Shown one piece after another: positions 52,436 through 63,929 of a DNA stretch of 64,000 bases. The notes beneath the pieces were generated by a model that saw only the letters and a list, made by a program, of their open reading frames with translations, did no database searches and was not told the origin of the DNA. The stretch is from Adiantum capillus-veneris. Taxonomy: Eukaryota > Streptophyta > Polypodiopsida > Polypodiales > Pteridaceae. The DNA is taken from positions 127,633,182 through 127,697,181 of the forward strand of contig CM043967.1 of NCBI GenBank assembly GCA_014529385.2. The letters are read 5' to 3'. The position numbers and the translations under genes were made by a program. Positions within the stretch are counted from its first letter, which is position 1; every line of letters begins with the position of its first letter.

Positions 52436-53952
52436 AACATTTGCGGATGGCTTTCCCAACTTGTTTGTGCCCAATGCGCACAGCATTCGCAGCCAGCATG
52501 TGGCTTTTCTAGCATCATTCAGCTCACCTGCAGTGATTTTTGAGCAGCTCTCCATTATATATGCTCTTCCTCGAATGTTTGTCTCATCATTTACTTTGGT
52601 ACTGCCTTTCTTTCCAACTGGCACGTTTGAACGCATGGAAGATGAAGGAGACATTGCAACAGCTTTTACTCTGGCAAGAATACTGTCTAACATTCCAATT
52701 TCAAGGGGCGGTCCTACAAGCCTCGTCATATTTGATATTCATGCCCTACAAGTAAGCAACGAAAAAAATATGCCTGCTAGTCTCAAATGTATGACAATTC
52801 AGGTTTTTGTTTTCTATGTTTGGGGAATTGAGCTAGGGTTTAATGCAGAACAACAATATGTTAGTTTGGTATCGATTGGTGAAGGTGTTTAAGGTGTGAA
52901 CAGGAGAGGTTCTATTTTGGTGACAGCGTGCTACCGTGTTTTGAAAGTGGAATACCGCTTCTTAAGCAGCGGCTTCATCAGCTTCCAGATGCAGCAAATG
53001 TAAGCCATTTTTGTGGTTTGTAGTATTGAAGAGCTAAGCAGCCAGACAGCATGGTGAACTTGGTGCATGGAAAGTAATCTGGCAGAAAACCTGTCTTGAA
53101 TTTTAACCTTTACTTGTGCCAGATACATGCAGGTCACCATTGCATTTCCAGATGATGGTGCTTGGAAACGTTTTTATAAGCAGTTGCAACATTTTCCAAC
53201 AGTAATGGATTTTGATTTCCGTTTTACCACTGTATGCATGGCTGTTTGGCGGTCTGTAATTATCAATCCATCTTGCCATCCTTATAATGAAGCAACCTCC
53301 ATGGTTGGTTCTGCAGATAATCTGCACAAAAGTGAGGGAGGGAGAGAAGCGGATAGTGCGCCTTAAGGAAGGAGAGGCGTCTGGACAGCATGTGGTTATT
53401 GTGGATGATCTGGTCCAGTCAGGGGGTACTCTTATTGAGTGTCAGGTAATCTGTGCTTATATTACTATTCATCACTGTGTACTTTAGAAAGGTTCAACAA
53501 CATTCAACGTACAATTTTACACTTGTTCTTTGTACCCGTATGTACGTATTATAGGATGGGAACAAATCTTGGTTTGCATGTATACGTGTGTTGAATGGCC
53601 AGTTCATAAGCTGTTAGCTGATAGGCCTTTTGCCATGCAGAAAGTTTTACTGGCACATGGAGCTGCAAAAGTTAGTGCCTACACGACTCATGGTGTATTT
53701 CCAAGCAGATCTTGGGAAAAGTTTTTGCAGAAAGGTTGGATCCAAGATCTCAAATGGTTTTTATTTTTGGTACAACCTCATTTCGATCAGTAATGCCAGT
53801 GCTTTGTTCTTTTAGCAGATAATGCTGAGCAGGGATTTGCGTACTTTTGGATCACCGACTCTTGCCCACTGACAGTAAAGGAGGTGCAGGGAAAAGCCCC
53901 CTTTGAAATTCTGAGTCTTGCAGGATCCATTGCTGCTACGCTTCACATTTAA
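52436..53952 (+). CDS. PRS4-like: ribose-phosphate pyrophosphokinase (PRPP synthetase), PRS3/PRS4-like, C-terminal six exons
   Basis: Transfers pyrophosphate from ATP to ribose 5-phosphate, giving PRPP for nucleotide, His and Trp synthesis. Exons: 52,436-52,751, 52,904-52,999, 53,133-53,201, 53,317-53,445, 53,641-53,734 and 53,819-53,952; all introns are GT-AG and 84-195 bp, and the joined frame is open for 278 codons to TAA. Visible motifs: [90 protein letters not shown] (catalytic loop) and the PRPP loop [13 protein letters not shown] at 53,392-53,430, then [19 protein letters not shown] and [11 protein letters not shown]. The first base completes a split Arg codon. About 55-60 N-terminal residues expected for the family are missing upstream, so the listed start is an internal exon. 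Confidence 0.93.
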
Positions 53953-54599
53953 CGAAGGGGTTGGGGAGAGCTGTTAGCTTTTGTGCATGTGGCACATGAC
54001 TATCCCATGGAATCCTCGCATCTTATCACCATGAGTTATGTACTTGAGTAGGTGCATATGCAGTTACACAGGTCCTAAATAAGAAGTCTTTGGATCTAGC
54101 AAAAACGCCCTTGCGGGGAGCTCAAGTCCTGCAGAACACAAAGTTGGTTTTACCCTGAGTGATATATTTTTCTTCTTTTTAGCTTCTTACATCGAACGAG
54201 TATTGGTAGCCAATAGCTGTAAAGCGCAGCTGTTGATGATCTGCTTTTACATGCATTTATTCTTGAATAGAACATCCAGTTCTGGCCGTAGCACGTGTTC
54301 TAAGGATCAATGTTTCTAAAGCATGTGCCATCCTCATCAAGCGGCAATCTTGATGGCGACTTTTGAGTCTGTCATAGGTCTCATGCAGAATGGAATCACC
54401 AGAACAATACCGCACTAACATATTGAAAATAGTGGGCATCGTGCAAGTCACTTGTGCACTAAGATTCCATGGACCCTAAATCGTCCCGTACATTTGGATT
54501 TGTTGGGAGGGAAAGCATAATCAAAACCTTATTTGGTAAAGCCTCAACCGCTTTGTGAAGCAACAAATTATAATTATTATGATCATTTCTACATATTTT
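53953..54599. other. 3' flank of the PRPP synthetase gene
   Basis: No further coding exon is seen. No canonical AATAAA is obvious; the transcript end cannot be placed. Confidence 0.6.
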
Positions 54600-55800
54600 C
54601 AATGATTAAAATAGAAGACTGAGAATTGACGAGAAATATTCTTTTGCTAGGCATCGGCAATGGCAACACGAGAGCCAAAGTTTATGGTCTTCGAAACATT
54701 CAAAAATTGCTTGGGATAGAGATTCAATAGGAATGGAAATGTTGGACATTGGCAAGGTTACTAAGAGGATTACGAAGCATTCACATGCCACTAAGAAATC
54801 TCTGAAGAATCTTACTTATTTTTCATTGAATCAAATCGACCTCTAAAAAGATCTCAAATAACTTTATGTAAGTCGAAGTACTTGTCACTTTGATAAGTGA
54901 TCAAAAGATAGCGTGTTTGTGAGCTTAAGAGCTAATACCAATGCGAGAAGCTCTGTCTCGTACCTCCCTAGGATGTGCTCATCTTGGTGGTGGTGATGAT
55001 GCTCATAGGCTGCCTCTTGTTATAAGACAACCCATTAACAACCTTTGTGTGGAAGGCTTTGTGAGTCTGGGTAGTACTAGCACTGGTTGACAAAGAAGCT
55101 TTTGCTTGAAAGTTGTAAAAAATTCTTGCTCTATTTGTGTCCATTGACAGTTAACCTTTTTCTCGGTTAAATCATCAATGCCTAGCTAGTACAAAAACTT
55201 TCCTATGCATCTTTGATATTAAGAGTACATCTCAATAAAACCTTGAAGCTCATGAAGGTTCTTTGAGATTGGCCACTCCTCTTATCACTCTAATTTGTTG
55301 GGGGTCCATTCTTATACAATCTTTAGAAATGATGTGACTTATTTTTTGTATAGCTTTTGATTTTGCACGCCTTGAAAAATTGTCCTTTAGTGATCCGTAT
55401 GCTCATCAAGTTTTGGAGTAGAGAATATTATCATGTGTAAGCCCTTTGCTTACAAGAGAGTCTATCCATCACCTGTTAAATGTAACCGGTGCAACATTGA
55501 ATTCGAAAATCTAAATGTGGTTTTATAAATGTCGTTTGGCACTATTCAAATTTGGTGATAACTACTTTTAAGGTCAACTTTGTTTAAATATGATAGCCTT
55601 GTAGTTTCTCAAACTAGTCCTCAATCACACACATTCGGTATGAACTATCCTACCTTTGCACTAAAAGTAGTGCAGAACAGGAAAGAGATTAACTTGGTAT
55701 AATCTACCCTTCCCCAAAAATTCGTTTACTTGTGTCATGATCTCTTCTTGTTGTGCATAAGAAAATAAGGTTGTTTGTTAAAAGGAGAGCTTTTGTAAAA
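54600..55800 (-). pseudogene. old gypsy RT-RNaseH relic
   Basis: Minus-strand translation with many stops still shows gypsy RT text: LNKVDLKSSYHQI and NDIYKTTFRF (about 55,600-55,530), GVQNQKLY near 55,370, then EWPISKNLHELQGFIEMYS (about 55,280-55,225), matching the usual WP-x-P-K-N-x-x-E-L-x-x-F-L-G-L box. Further left, FHTKVVNGLSYNKRQP may be RNase H. It is far more decayed than the G1 and G2 copies. Its N-terminal RT part is amplified in the tandem repeat at 55,687-56,490. Confidence 0.65.
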
Positions 55801-56490
55801 TTCAATACCATGGCTATCTTCTCTGGGAGGAGGGAGTTTCCTTGGAATGGAGTCATGAACAAAGAAACACGCTCATGAAGAAAACCTTTAAAGACAATTC
55901 GTCGTCAGATGAGTCCTAATTATGAGGGTAGATTAACTTGGTTTAATCTATCCTTCCCCAAAAAATCGTTTACTTGTGTCATGATCTCTTCTTCTTGTGC
56001 ATAAGAAACTTAATAAGGTGGTTTGTTAAAATGAGAGCTTTTGTAAAATTCAATACTATGACTATCTTCTCTTGGAGGAGGGAGTTTCCTTGAAAATCGA
56101 GTCACGAAACAAAGAAGCACGCTCATGAAGAAAACTTTTAAAGACAATTTGTCTTCAGATGAGTTCTAATTATGAGGGTAGATTAACTTGGTTTAATCTA
56201 CCCTTCCTCAAAAAATCGTTTACTTGTGTCATGATCTCTTCTTGTTGTGCATAAGAAACTTAATAAGGTGGTTTGTTAAAAGGAGAGCTTTTGTAAAATT
56301 CAATAATATGGCTATCTTCTCTTGGAGGAGGGAGTTTACTTAGAATGGAGTCACAAAACAAAGAAGCATGCTCATGAAGAAAACATTTAAAGACAATTTG
56401 TCTTCAGATGAGTTCTAATCGTGAGGAGAGAAGCATGCTCATGAAGAAATTTTTTAAAGACAATTCGTCTTTAGATGAGTTACAATTATG
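55687..56490. repeat. about 247-bp tandem repeat, 3.3 copies
   Basis: Units start GATTAACTTGGT at 55,687, 55,931 and 56,181 (periods 244 and 250) and end in AATTATGAGGGTA; a partial copy covers about 56,418-56,490. Each unit contains TTTACTTGTGTCATGATCTC and GGAGGAGGGAGTTT. The first unit overlaps the RT relic, so the tandem arose from retroelement sequence. Confidence 0.9.
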
Positions 56491-56821
56491 AGGAGAGGAT
56501 AGTTTTCCCGTTAGTAACATAATCGTATATGTGAAATATACTCTATTGATTTATAAGAAGCTTCTTGAGATACAAGTGGAATTGTGTTACCCTTTGTATT
56601 TGCATGAATTGCTACCTCTGCATCTCTATTATGAAATTTAGTAATTTTATTAGAGAATTCTAAATTGAATAACATGTGTATGCACCAAGGAGATCCTACC
56701 TAAACATCATCATCCCATCTTCATGCTGCAAGGAAGACACATAGGATTCTTCTTGAACAACATACCCTTGAATGTGAACTTGAACTTTTCCAATTAAAAG
56801 AGCGATTTGAGCGCCTTGTAT

Positions 56822-57045
56822 TAGAATTAGTGTTAATGAGGGTAAGTGTTAGTGGCGTTCATGGATGATTAGAATAATGGAGTCAATCACAAACTGATCA
56901 AAGTAAACTCAATGTGTATGCAAATGGTAATAACAGTGCATTAGATAAAATGAACAAGGTACACAGTGCTTTTGTAGCCAAAAGCAAGGCCTCTCATGAT
57001 GAGGAAGGTGATGAGATAAAGCCTTCCACTTGCATGTAGCACCAC
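56822..57045 (-). repeat. left arm of an imperfect inverted repeat (LTR-like)
   Basis: Reverse complement of 58,399-58,624 with scattered differences; shared landmarks are ATCATGATGAGG, CTTGCATGTAG and TCAATGTGTATGCAAA. The right arm is followed by a primer-like site, so the arms are probably LTR ends of one old family in opposite orientations. Confidence 0.8.
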
Positions 57046-57058
57046 CTTGTGATGTAGC

Positions 57059-57059
<1 letters not shown>

Positions 57060-57140
<81 letters not shown>
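57060..57140. repeat. (GT)n-(GA)n compound microsatellite
   Basis: About 23 TG units then 17 AG units. Confidence 0.97.
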
Positions 57141-57147
<7 letters not shown>

Positions 57148-57429
57148 AAGGATACATATCATGGACTTTATTTAATGCAGTCTTCATGTGTCATGGATGT
57201 ATGCCCTGCAAGGCATGTATGCCTCATGAAACCAGGTAAAAGACAATTGCATGGCTAGGATTATCCCACTTAAACCTAGTCTTGGGAAATACTCTAAAAT
57301 CTAGGATTATTGTGATTCACTGATGCATCATGGCTAGTTCTCTATGGATTGATTAGCTCATGGTTCATAACATGATCACTTGCTTTTTCCCTAGGATCAA
57401 AATTAGAGTACATCATCATAATCAAGATT

Positions 57430-57560
57430 GTGCTTGGTAGGGGATATCAACCTTGAATACGTGATGACGACTGAACATGTTGCATATATCTTTACAAAGG
57501 CCCTTGGACCCAAGAAGCTGTGACGAATTCGAGTGATGCATGGCGTACAAGAAATGACGT
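57430..57560 (+). pseudogene. copia RNase H C-terminal relic
   Basis: Translation gives VMTTEHVAYIFTKALGPKKL, matching the conserved end of copia RNase H (E-x-x-A-D-I-F-T-K-x-L). One stop follows at once. Only this short piece is recognisable. Confidence 0.65.
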
Positions 57561-57976
57561 TGAGCTTGAGAGCGAGTGTTCAAATATCAAGCTCAACTCA
57601 ATAGTCATCATCAGTGGCATGCCTTGGTGGAAACACATACCTTCACTACTAATACTATAGCTAAAATACACCACCTTGGTCTACCTACCAGAGTAATAGC
57701 ACACTTATCTATCCAGCTTACTCACTAGACATTCATACTAGACCATTGTAATACAAGAGGAGGAGGAAGAAGAAGATTTGGCCTCCATCTGTGCGTGTCT
57801 GTGTGTGCACGCATGCACACGTGCTTGCAAGAGCTCAAGCTCTCTCCTTCTCTATCTCTTAGCATGGGCTTCTTGCAAGGCATGTCCTTTGTTGTCTTGC
57901 CATAGGCCCCGTTGAGAAAAGTCCTTAATAAAAAATAATTTTATTGTAATCTTGTGTTTTATCAATTTCGTGTTCT

Positions 57977-57978
<2 letters not shown>

Positions 57979-58048
<70 letters not shown>
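57979..58048. repeat. (TG)n-(AG)n compound microsatellite
   Basis: About 16 TG units followed by 19 AG units; the same pairing as at 57,060-57,140. Confidence 0.97.
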
Positions 58049-58052
<4 letters not shown>

Positions 58053-58398
58053 CATGTGAGGGGAAGCGAGAGGGAGCATCCCTTTCAAAATCTCCTCACC
58101 AAATTCCCAAAAAGAACTCATGGACCCTCATTATGTTATGATTGGGCCAAGGTTTGGGATAGGAATGCCTTCATACTCTTTGTTACTAACTCTTCCCATA
58201 GTTCCATCTCTCACGATATAGCTATCAAAGTGAGCATCCACTCCTTTGAGATGGGTTCCTCCAAGGATACATATGTGACATTTGAGGGGCAAGGCTTAGG
58301 GATAATCCTAACCATTGTATTGCCCGCCCTCTTACCTCCTTTCATGAGGCATAGATGCCTTTGCATGACATATATCCCCCCCCCCCACATCTCAAGGG

Positions 58399-58638
58399 GG
58401 CTCTACATGCAAGTAGGAGGTTTTATCTCATCACTTACCTCATCATGAGAAGCCTTGCTTTGGGGTATAAAAGCAATATGTATCTTGTTCATTTTATTTA
58501 AAGCATTGCTATCACCTTTTGCATACACATTGAGTCTACTTCTTGATTAGTTTGTGATTAACTCCATTATGCTAATCATCCATGAACGACACTAGCACTT
58601 ACCCTCTTTAACACTAATCCTAAGATGTGGTATCATAG
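58399..58638 (+). repeat. right arm of the inverted repeat with primer-like site
   Basis: Arm 58,399-58,624, then TGGTATCATAG at 58,628-58,638, one base different from the initiator-Met primer motif. This suggests an LTR end followed by the start of an internal region on the plus strand. Confidence 0.7.
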
Positions 58639-59524
58639 ATGACGGCCAGTTTGATTTCTTAGCCTTATTAATCCTAGGCACTTTCCATCTCTCTGCTAGA
58701 TCAAGTGGTGCTCGCCATTTGATTGGAATCATCATTGTTGTGCACCTGCATCCTTTCTTTTCTTACTTTCCTTTTTTAGAGTAGGCATCTTGTTTTTTGA
58801 TTGGGCATTTAAGGGCATCTGACCCTGAGCTATTTTTTAGAGTTTCTTGAAGTCAATCTTACCAAAAACGAGTGGCGACGATGTGGCCAGTGGCTTCTTC
58901 CGCATAATGCATGCCATAGCCTCCACAAGTGCAGTTTTCAAAGGGCTATGCACTTAATGCACTTGCAATAGCAACACCAGCTCAAGTGAGGATCACCATC
59001 CCCCTCAGATCTCATAAACCAGATGCATTTGCAAGCTTGTATGTCTCTCAACTTGTTGCACCTAGCTTCATTGCTCAATTCCACTGCCCTATAGTGCTCA
59101 ACTCCCATTGCACTGATTGTGAGCCCGCGTTCGCCCTTGATTGAAGCCCTACAAATATTAGCTCCCATCACTCAATGTCGTTGCTCAAAGCTCTACGCCT
59201 TAACCTGCACCCCCTACATGTCCATAGCTGCAGATTCACTATGTCAAGCCTTGCCTTGCTGCCCTTTGTCATCGTCAACACCTATTGTCGCGCTCTACTA
59301 TTGTAACGGGTTGGACACAACCATGATAAGTTACATTTGCTTGGTAAGACCTCTCAAATTCATCATGGGCAAGGAGTTTTCAACCAAATTTGACAGCTAG
59401 GGTTTCCATACCTGGCAAGCTAAAGTACAACCGGCCTCTATACTTGTACTCCAAATTCCTAAAGTAGTAATTGCAACCATACTACCTCACGTACCGCCAC
59501 TGCAGCACCCCTGTACTCTACTTT
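58639..59524. other. unassigned DNA
   Basis: Follows a primer-like site, so it may be leader of an old element. Short frames have no recognisable motif. Confidence 0.5.
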
Positions 59525-60290
59525 TGTACTTGATAGGGAAATCATAGGTTATTTCTTGTTTCTCTATGTGATATTAGAACTCCCAAATGAAAACATGAAT
59601 CCACTAGTCGCCACAATATTTATGCTATCAACCCAATTTGCATATGCGTAATCATAGAGTTGTAGCTCAACATCATCCCTATTAGAAGAGTGAATGGTCC
59701 AAAGTAGCACTTACATAGCACAATGTACACCTCATTGTATCCAAGTGTCTTCCTAAGAGACAACATAAATTAACTACCAATCAAACTGTGTAACTCAAGT
59801 CTAGATGTGAGATAGTCAAGTAGATCAAACTACCCACAATCTTTCTGTACATGGTAGCATTTTAAAGTACTTGAACTACATCATTTCCCAAATTCAAATT
59901 ATGATCCAACGACACTTTAAATAGAAATTATGATCCAAAGGGCACTTCAAAGAAGTTATGATCCAAGGGACTTATAATCAGTCATACCATACTTTGTCAA
60001 CATGTCCAAAACATATTTCCTTTGTGATAGCCATACACCCTCTTGTGTGCAAATAATCTCAATGCCAAAAAGTAACGCAAATCTTTTATATCTTTCATCT
60101 CAAATTCTTGCATAAGTAGAGCCTGTACATCCATTACGTCAACCTCATTATTACCACCAATAATCAAGTCATCCACATAAATGCACAATCCTAGTATCAT
60201 TCTTTTACAAAGAATGATATGCATTAGACATCCAAAAGCCCAAAAAGAGATGAGGAATGCCACAATAGACTGTATAATATTGTAGAACTT
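59525..60290 (-). pseudogene. old copia RT-RNaseH relic
   Basis: Minus strand: MILGLCIYVDDLIIGGN with YVDD at 60,168-60,179, then FEMKDIKDLRYFLAL. A frameshift near 60,065 leads to TQEGVWLSQRKYVLDMLTKY. Farther left are MYRKIVGSLIYLTISHLDLS and RRHLD-like text, then YHIEKQEI, matching the copia RNase H region. Many stops. It is unrelated in age to the copia element at 2992-8487. Confidence 0.82.
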
Positions 60291-62126
60291 CTATGAAAGA
60301 GGCATAGAGATGAATTGGATGGGGTCATGATGTAAGGCCAACAAAAGCTGCTTGGGCTCATCGCTTTATGCTCATTTTGCCTCTTCAATTGATGCTGCAT
60401 CTGCCTGTCCCTTTACCTTTGTAGCTCACTCACGCTAGCCTAAGATATCCAATCACTTCTGCATACCAGCTTCATTTCCCTCCCTCGCTCTACTAACTTG
60501 GTGGTTTCTCCTTCACTCTACTAACTTGGTGGTTTTTTTTCTTTTCCTCTTCTTCTTCTTCTTTTTTTTGTGCACATCATCTTCTTTTGGCACTCAAGGA
60601 GGGACAAAGGCTTGTAGCCTTTGTTCTCAGCTTTGTCTTACTTTTGAATGTGATGTCATCTCAGACAAGTTTTTATATTCCAAAAAAAAAGTTCTTTCAA
60701 TCATTTTTTTGGTTTTCCTGAATGTAGGCGTTTGTGAAGAAGCACCAATATTGGTGGGTTTTGATTGTTCTATCTCTCTACTACACTGGCTTGTTGCCAA
60801 GCTCTGCTAGAGCGCATCATATCTCTTTTTTATTGCTTCCAGATGGGGATCTTCCCACCCTGTCGCTCGACGGCCCCCCTCTCTACAATTTCTGAGGCTC
60901 GTCCTTTTTGCAAACCATCTGTCGGTGCTCTTCCCAACTACTCATCGACGGCCCCCCTGTCTTTAGTGCCAACACTCATCGATGGATCCTGCCTTTAGTG
61001 CCAACAGTCTCCCTTCTCTCGCTGATAGAATCGTCTACCTATGCCGCTCCTTGACTTCTCACGACAAGAGGTGCTGAAGTCTTGTGATAGCTAGGACATT
61101 TTTATCCCCGACGTTGCTAAAATGTCAGTATTAGCATCGAAAAGAAATCGTCTATGTGTGTCACCCTATGCGCGTCGCTGTAAAGTGACATTGCAGGCCC
61201 AAAATAATGATGGTGATAGTGACACCTTAGAGACCTAAATAGCGATGCCATAACATTAAAAAAATTGGTGGTAGGATAAACAATGCCCTATCACTTAATC
61301 AACCATATATACTGAACACAATACAATAGTATAGAATTGACAAAAGCAGTGTGAATTGATAAAAAACATAAAATTGACAAAAGCATAGTGAATTGACAAC
61401 ACCACTGTAGAACCAAATAAAATTACATTGTTGTTCACAATCTATAAAAAAGTAAAAGTATTGTACAACTAAATACATTATTGTTTACAATCTACAAAAA
61501 CTGTAGAACCAAAAGCGAAGAAGTGTAGAACCGATTTACATCATTCTTCACAATCTACAAACTGACATATACACATCATCTCCTAATATATATGCTATAT
61601 AGAAGTAAGAATAGCTAGTCCTAGCTAGGGCTAGTCTGACGTCAGCTAATCTGACGTCTTGTTGCGACCCAATGGCGTATTTGTAGGATTCCACAAAAAA
61701 GATGATAATTTTTTTTGTAAGTTTAAACATATAAATATAAAACAATCTAACAACTTATTATTAAAATACAATAAATTTTAGAGATTAAAATTAAGTAATT
61801 ACCAAGCGAGGTCAAGAGCTCAGAATGTCCATAAGGGTATTTAAGCCCTTCCTGCCTGCAAATTCGCGCTTGTACTGTGTGGGGTCACATCTAGTCATCC
61901 AAGACATACAAAGAAAATGTTATGTTAAAATTTAGAATTACAAATATCCGAAACTAATAAATCAGCTAGAGAGCAATGCAACAACACTTACAAAGTCGGC
62001 CTCCAATGATGCCCATCCATCACTCCCCAAGTGGCGCGAGCTCCCTGCCTCTACTCGAGCTCTGGCCACCTCCTTTTACTGCTTTCACTTGCCGAGATTC
62101 TCGTGCGCTTCTCGCTTTGCAATCTT
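60291..62126. other. unassigned non-coding DNA
   Basis: A pyrimidine-rich run at 60,535-60,570; two copies of CGACGGCCCCCCT (60,870 and 60,948); and an AT-rich stretch at 61,280-61,560 with repeated AATTGACAAAAGCA and TACAATCTACAAA units. No gene is visible. Confidence 0.6.
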
Positions 62127-62321
62127 TCAATCTTCTTTACTCAGCCAAGTTGCTCTGCTCCACTCATGATTTCTTGCTTTCTTCACCTTGGAGTGCTTGT
62201 GCTTACAACACTTGCACATCCTCACCCTCATTAAGTCTTCATTGAAGCGCTCATCCCAATGAAACTCGTCATGCAGCATGCTGATGACTCTGTCTTTCAA
62301 TTCATTGGTTACTTCTAACAA
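62127..62321 (-). pseudogene. unrecognised short ORF, possibly transposase-derived
   Basis: Encodes VTNELKDRVISMLHDEFHWD then a Lys/His/Cys-rich stretch (VRMCKCCKHKHSKVKKARNH). The charged, helical character resembles small conserved parts of plant DNA-transposon proteins, but I cannot name the family. It may continue the same broken gene as 62,436-62,726. Confidence 0.35.
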
Positions 62322-62435
62322 TATGTAGTGTCGAAAAACCTAAGAGCACGGGCTGTACATGTGCGTACTCACCTTCTTGCCTTCCTTATCCAAGATCAAT
62401 CTTCCACTGACGTTGATTGAGTATGACAAGCCCTC

Positions 62436-62726
62436 TCATCTAGGTCGCTTGAACCTAGGTGTCATTGCAGATGTCTCGGTAGGGGTCGCGAGTGGTGTCT
62501 CGAGAGGGGTTGCGGCGGCTGGAGGTGCCTCCATGGGAGTCTGGGATCCAAAGCGAGGAGTGTCATGTGGGGTGAGCCCCGGAGGAGTAGCTAGTGGTGT
62601 GTAGCGAGGAGTGCCGAGTGGGGTGAGTCCCGGAGGAGTAGCTAGTGGTGTGTATCCAGGAGTGCTTGAAAGTCGTGCAAAAGCCAGAGTAGAGAGCGAC
62701 GCCGTAGCCGATGTGGAGGTGGACAA
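62436..62726 (-). other. Thr/Pro-rich repeat ORF of unknown origin
   Basis: A 96-codon minus-strand frame with two perfect-period 17-residue units (TPLATPPGLTPLGTPRY and relatives), encoded by a 51-bp tandem repeat (GGTGAG at 62,571 and 62,622). Ser/Thr/Ala-rich sequence flanks them. A low-complexity protein part is possible; function is not evident. Confidence 0.4.
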
Positions 62727-63683
62727 AGAAGGGGTAGATAAGGAGCCTCGACGACTACAAGGTGGTGTGGAAGCGTTAGTGGCGCCTCCTCCACATTAGC
62801 TACAACCTCCACCACTAGAGAGTTGATGCCTATAGGAGTGTGTAGATCGTCTAGTTGACACCGAGCTCTCGTGCAATTGAGTCCTTCATCTTAATTGATT
62901 TGACACACACAAATGTTTAGGCCTATTCAATCATTATGATTAGTGATCACAACACCAATCATTCATTTTCTCATTTGATAGATCATGCCATTGTATAGGC
63001 ACACACATTAGTGCATTTTTTCCATGTTCATCAAATTGATTCATCATTAGCATGTAAATACACTAAAAATTTACACAATTGAATACCAATTGAGTGATTC
63101 ATCTCAATTTTCCAAGCCAATTGTGACACATATATCAACTATTTGGCCAAATTAATCATCATAATTGATAAAAAATACCAATTATTCATTCAAGCACCGG
63201 ATTGCACATGCCAATGAGTAGGCACACAGATCGACATTTAAGCCAAAATTTTATGCAAAAATTACATCAATTCCACATTGCAATGCTCAAATTGTAAACT
63301 TAATCAAGCATAAGTGAATGCATGCATGCTTGATTTCTAAAAAATTAGCACTATTTTTACCCAATCAAGTAATGCACACACTCAAAAATTAAGCACAAAT
63401 GATCAAATTTGGCTCAATTGGCAATGCATTTAGGCTTACACTCCAAAGTAGATGTATACTTTGAAGGAGTGGGACAACGCGCTTGTGCATTTTCACCGTG
63501 TTGGAAGTCATACCACCTCCTCTGCTTGGGATCCAAGGAAGAGTAAAACACATCTAGATCCATACTTGCATTAAAAAAAACACTTCAAGTTAAAACATGT
63601 TAATGATAACAATTTGATTCACAATTTGAAGTTTAAACAATTTGATACTCACAATTTAATTTAGAATTTGAAGTTTAATAAGT
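62727..63683. other. AT-rich DNA with a short open minus-strand segment
   Basis: Mostly AT-rich with many CAATTG and AATTGA words. Minus strand 63,565-63,425 is open and reads DLDVFYSSLDPKQRRWYDFQ then a Cys/Pro-rich part, which looks protein-like but matches nothing I recognise. Confidence 0.4.
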
Positions 63684-63929
63684 TTAGTACAAAGACAAAA
63701 GGGGGCAAAACTTCTCAAATACAAAGTCTATCAAAAAAGGGAGCAAAATGATTGAGATACAATGTCCGTGACTTAAAGAGATCTCTCTCTCATCTTCGCA
63801 TAACTCAACATAACTCCCTATGTCTATATAGAGCTCTCCATCTAAGAAATTTTTTGGAGTTTCATCTAGGAGATCCTCCCGCATGCATCCCTCCTTTAGA
63901 AGCATTTTCGGGCTCACATGGTTCCACAT
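63684..63929 (-). other. unrecognised 81-codon ORF
   Basis: Encodes NHVSPKMLLKEGCMREDLLD, ELYIDIGSYVELCEDEREIS and a hydrophobic C-terminus. It could be part of a decayed transposase, but no catalytic motif is seen; it may be chance. Confidence 0.3.

Noticed and set aside
52401-52892. PRPP synthetase starting at the ATG at 52,401
   Set aside because: That ATG is in the polypyrimidine/acceptor region of an intron; the frame also reads through the exon's 3' GTAAGC donor into intron.
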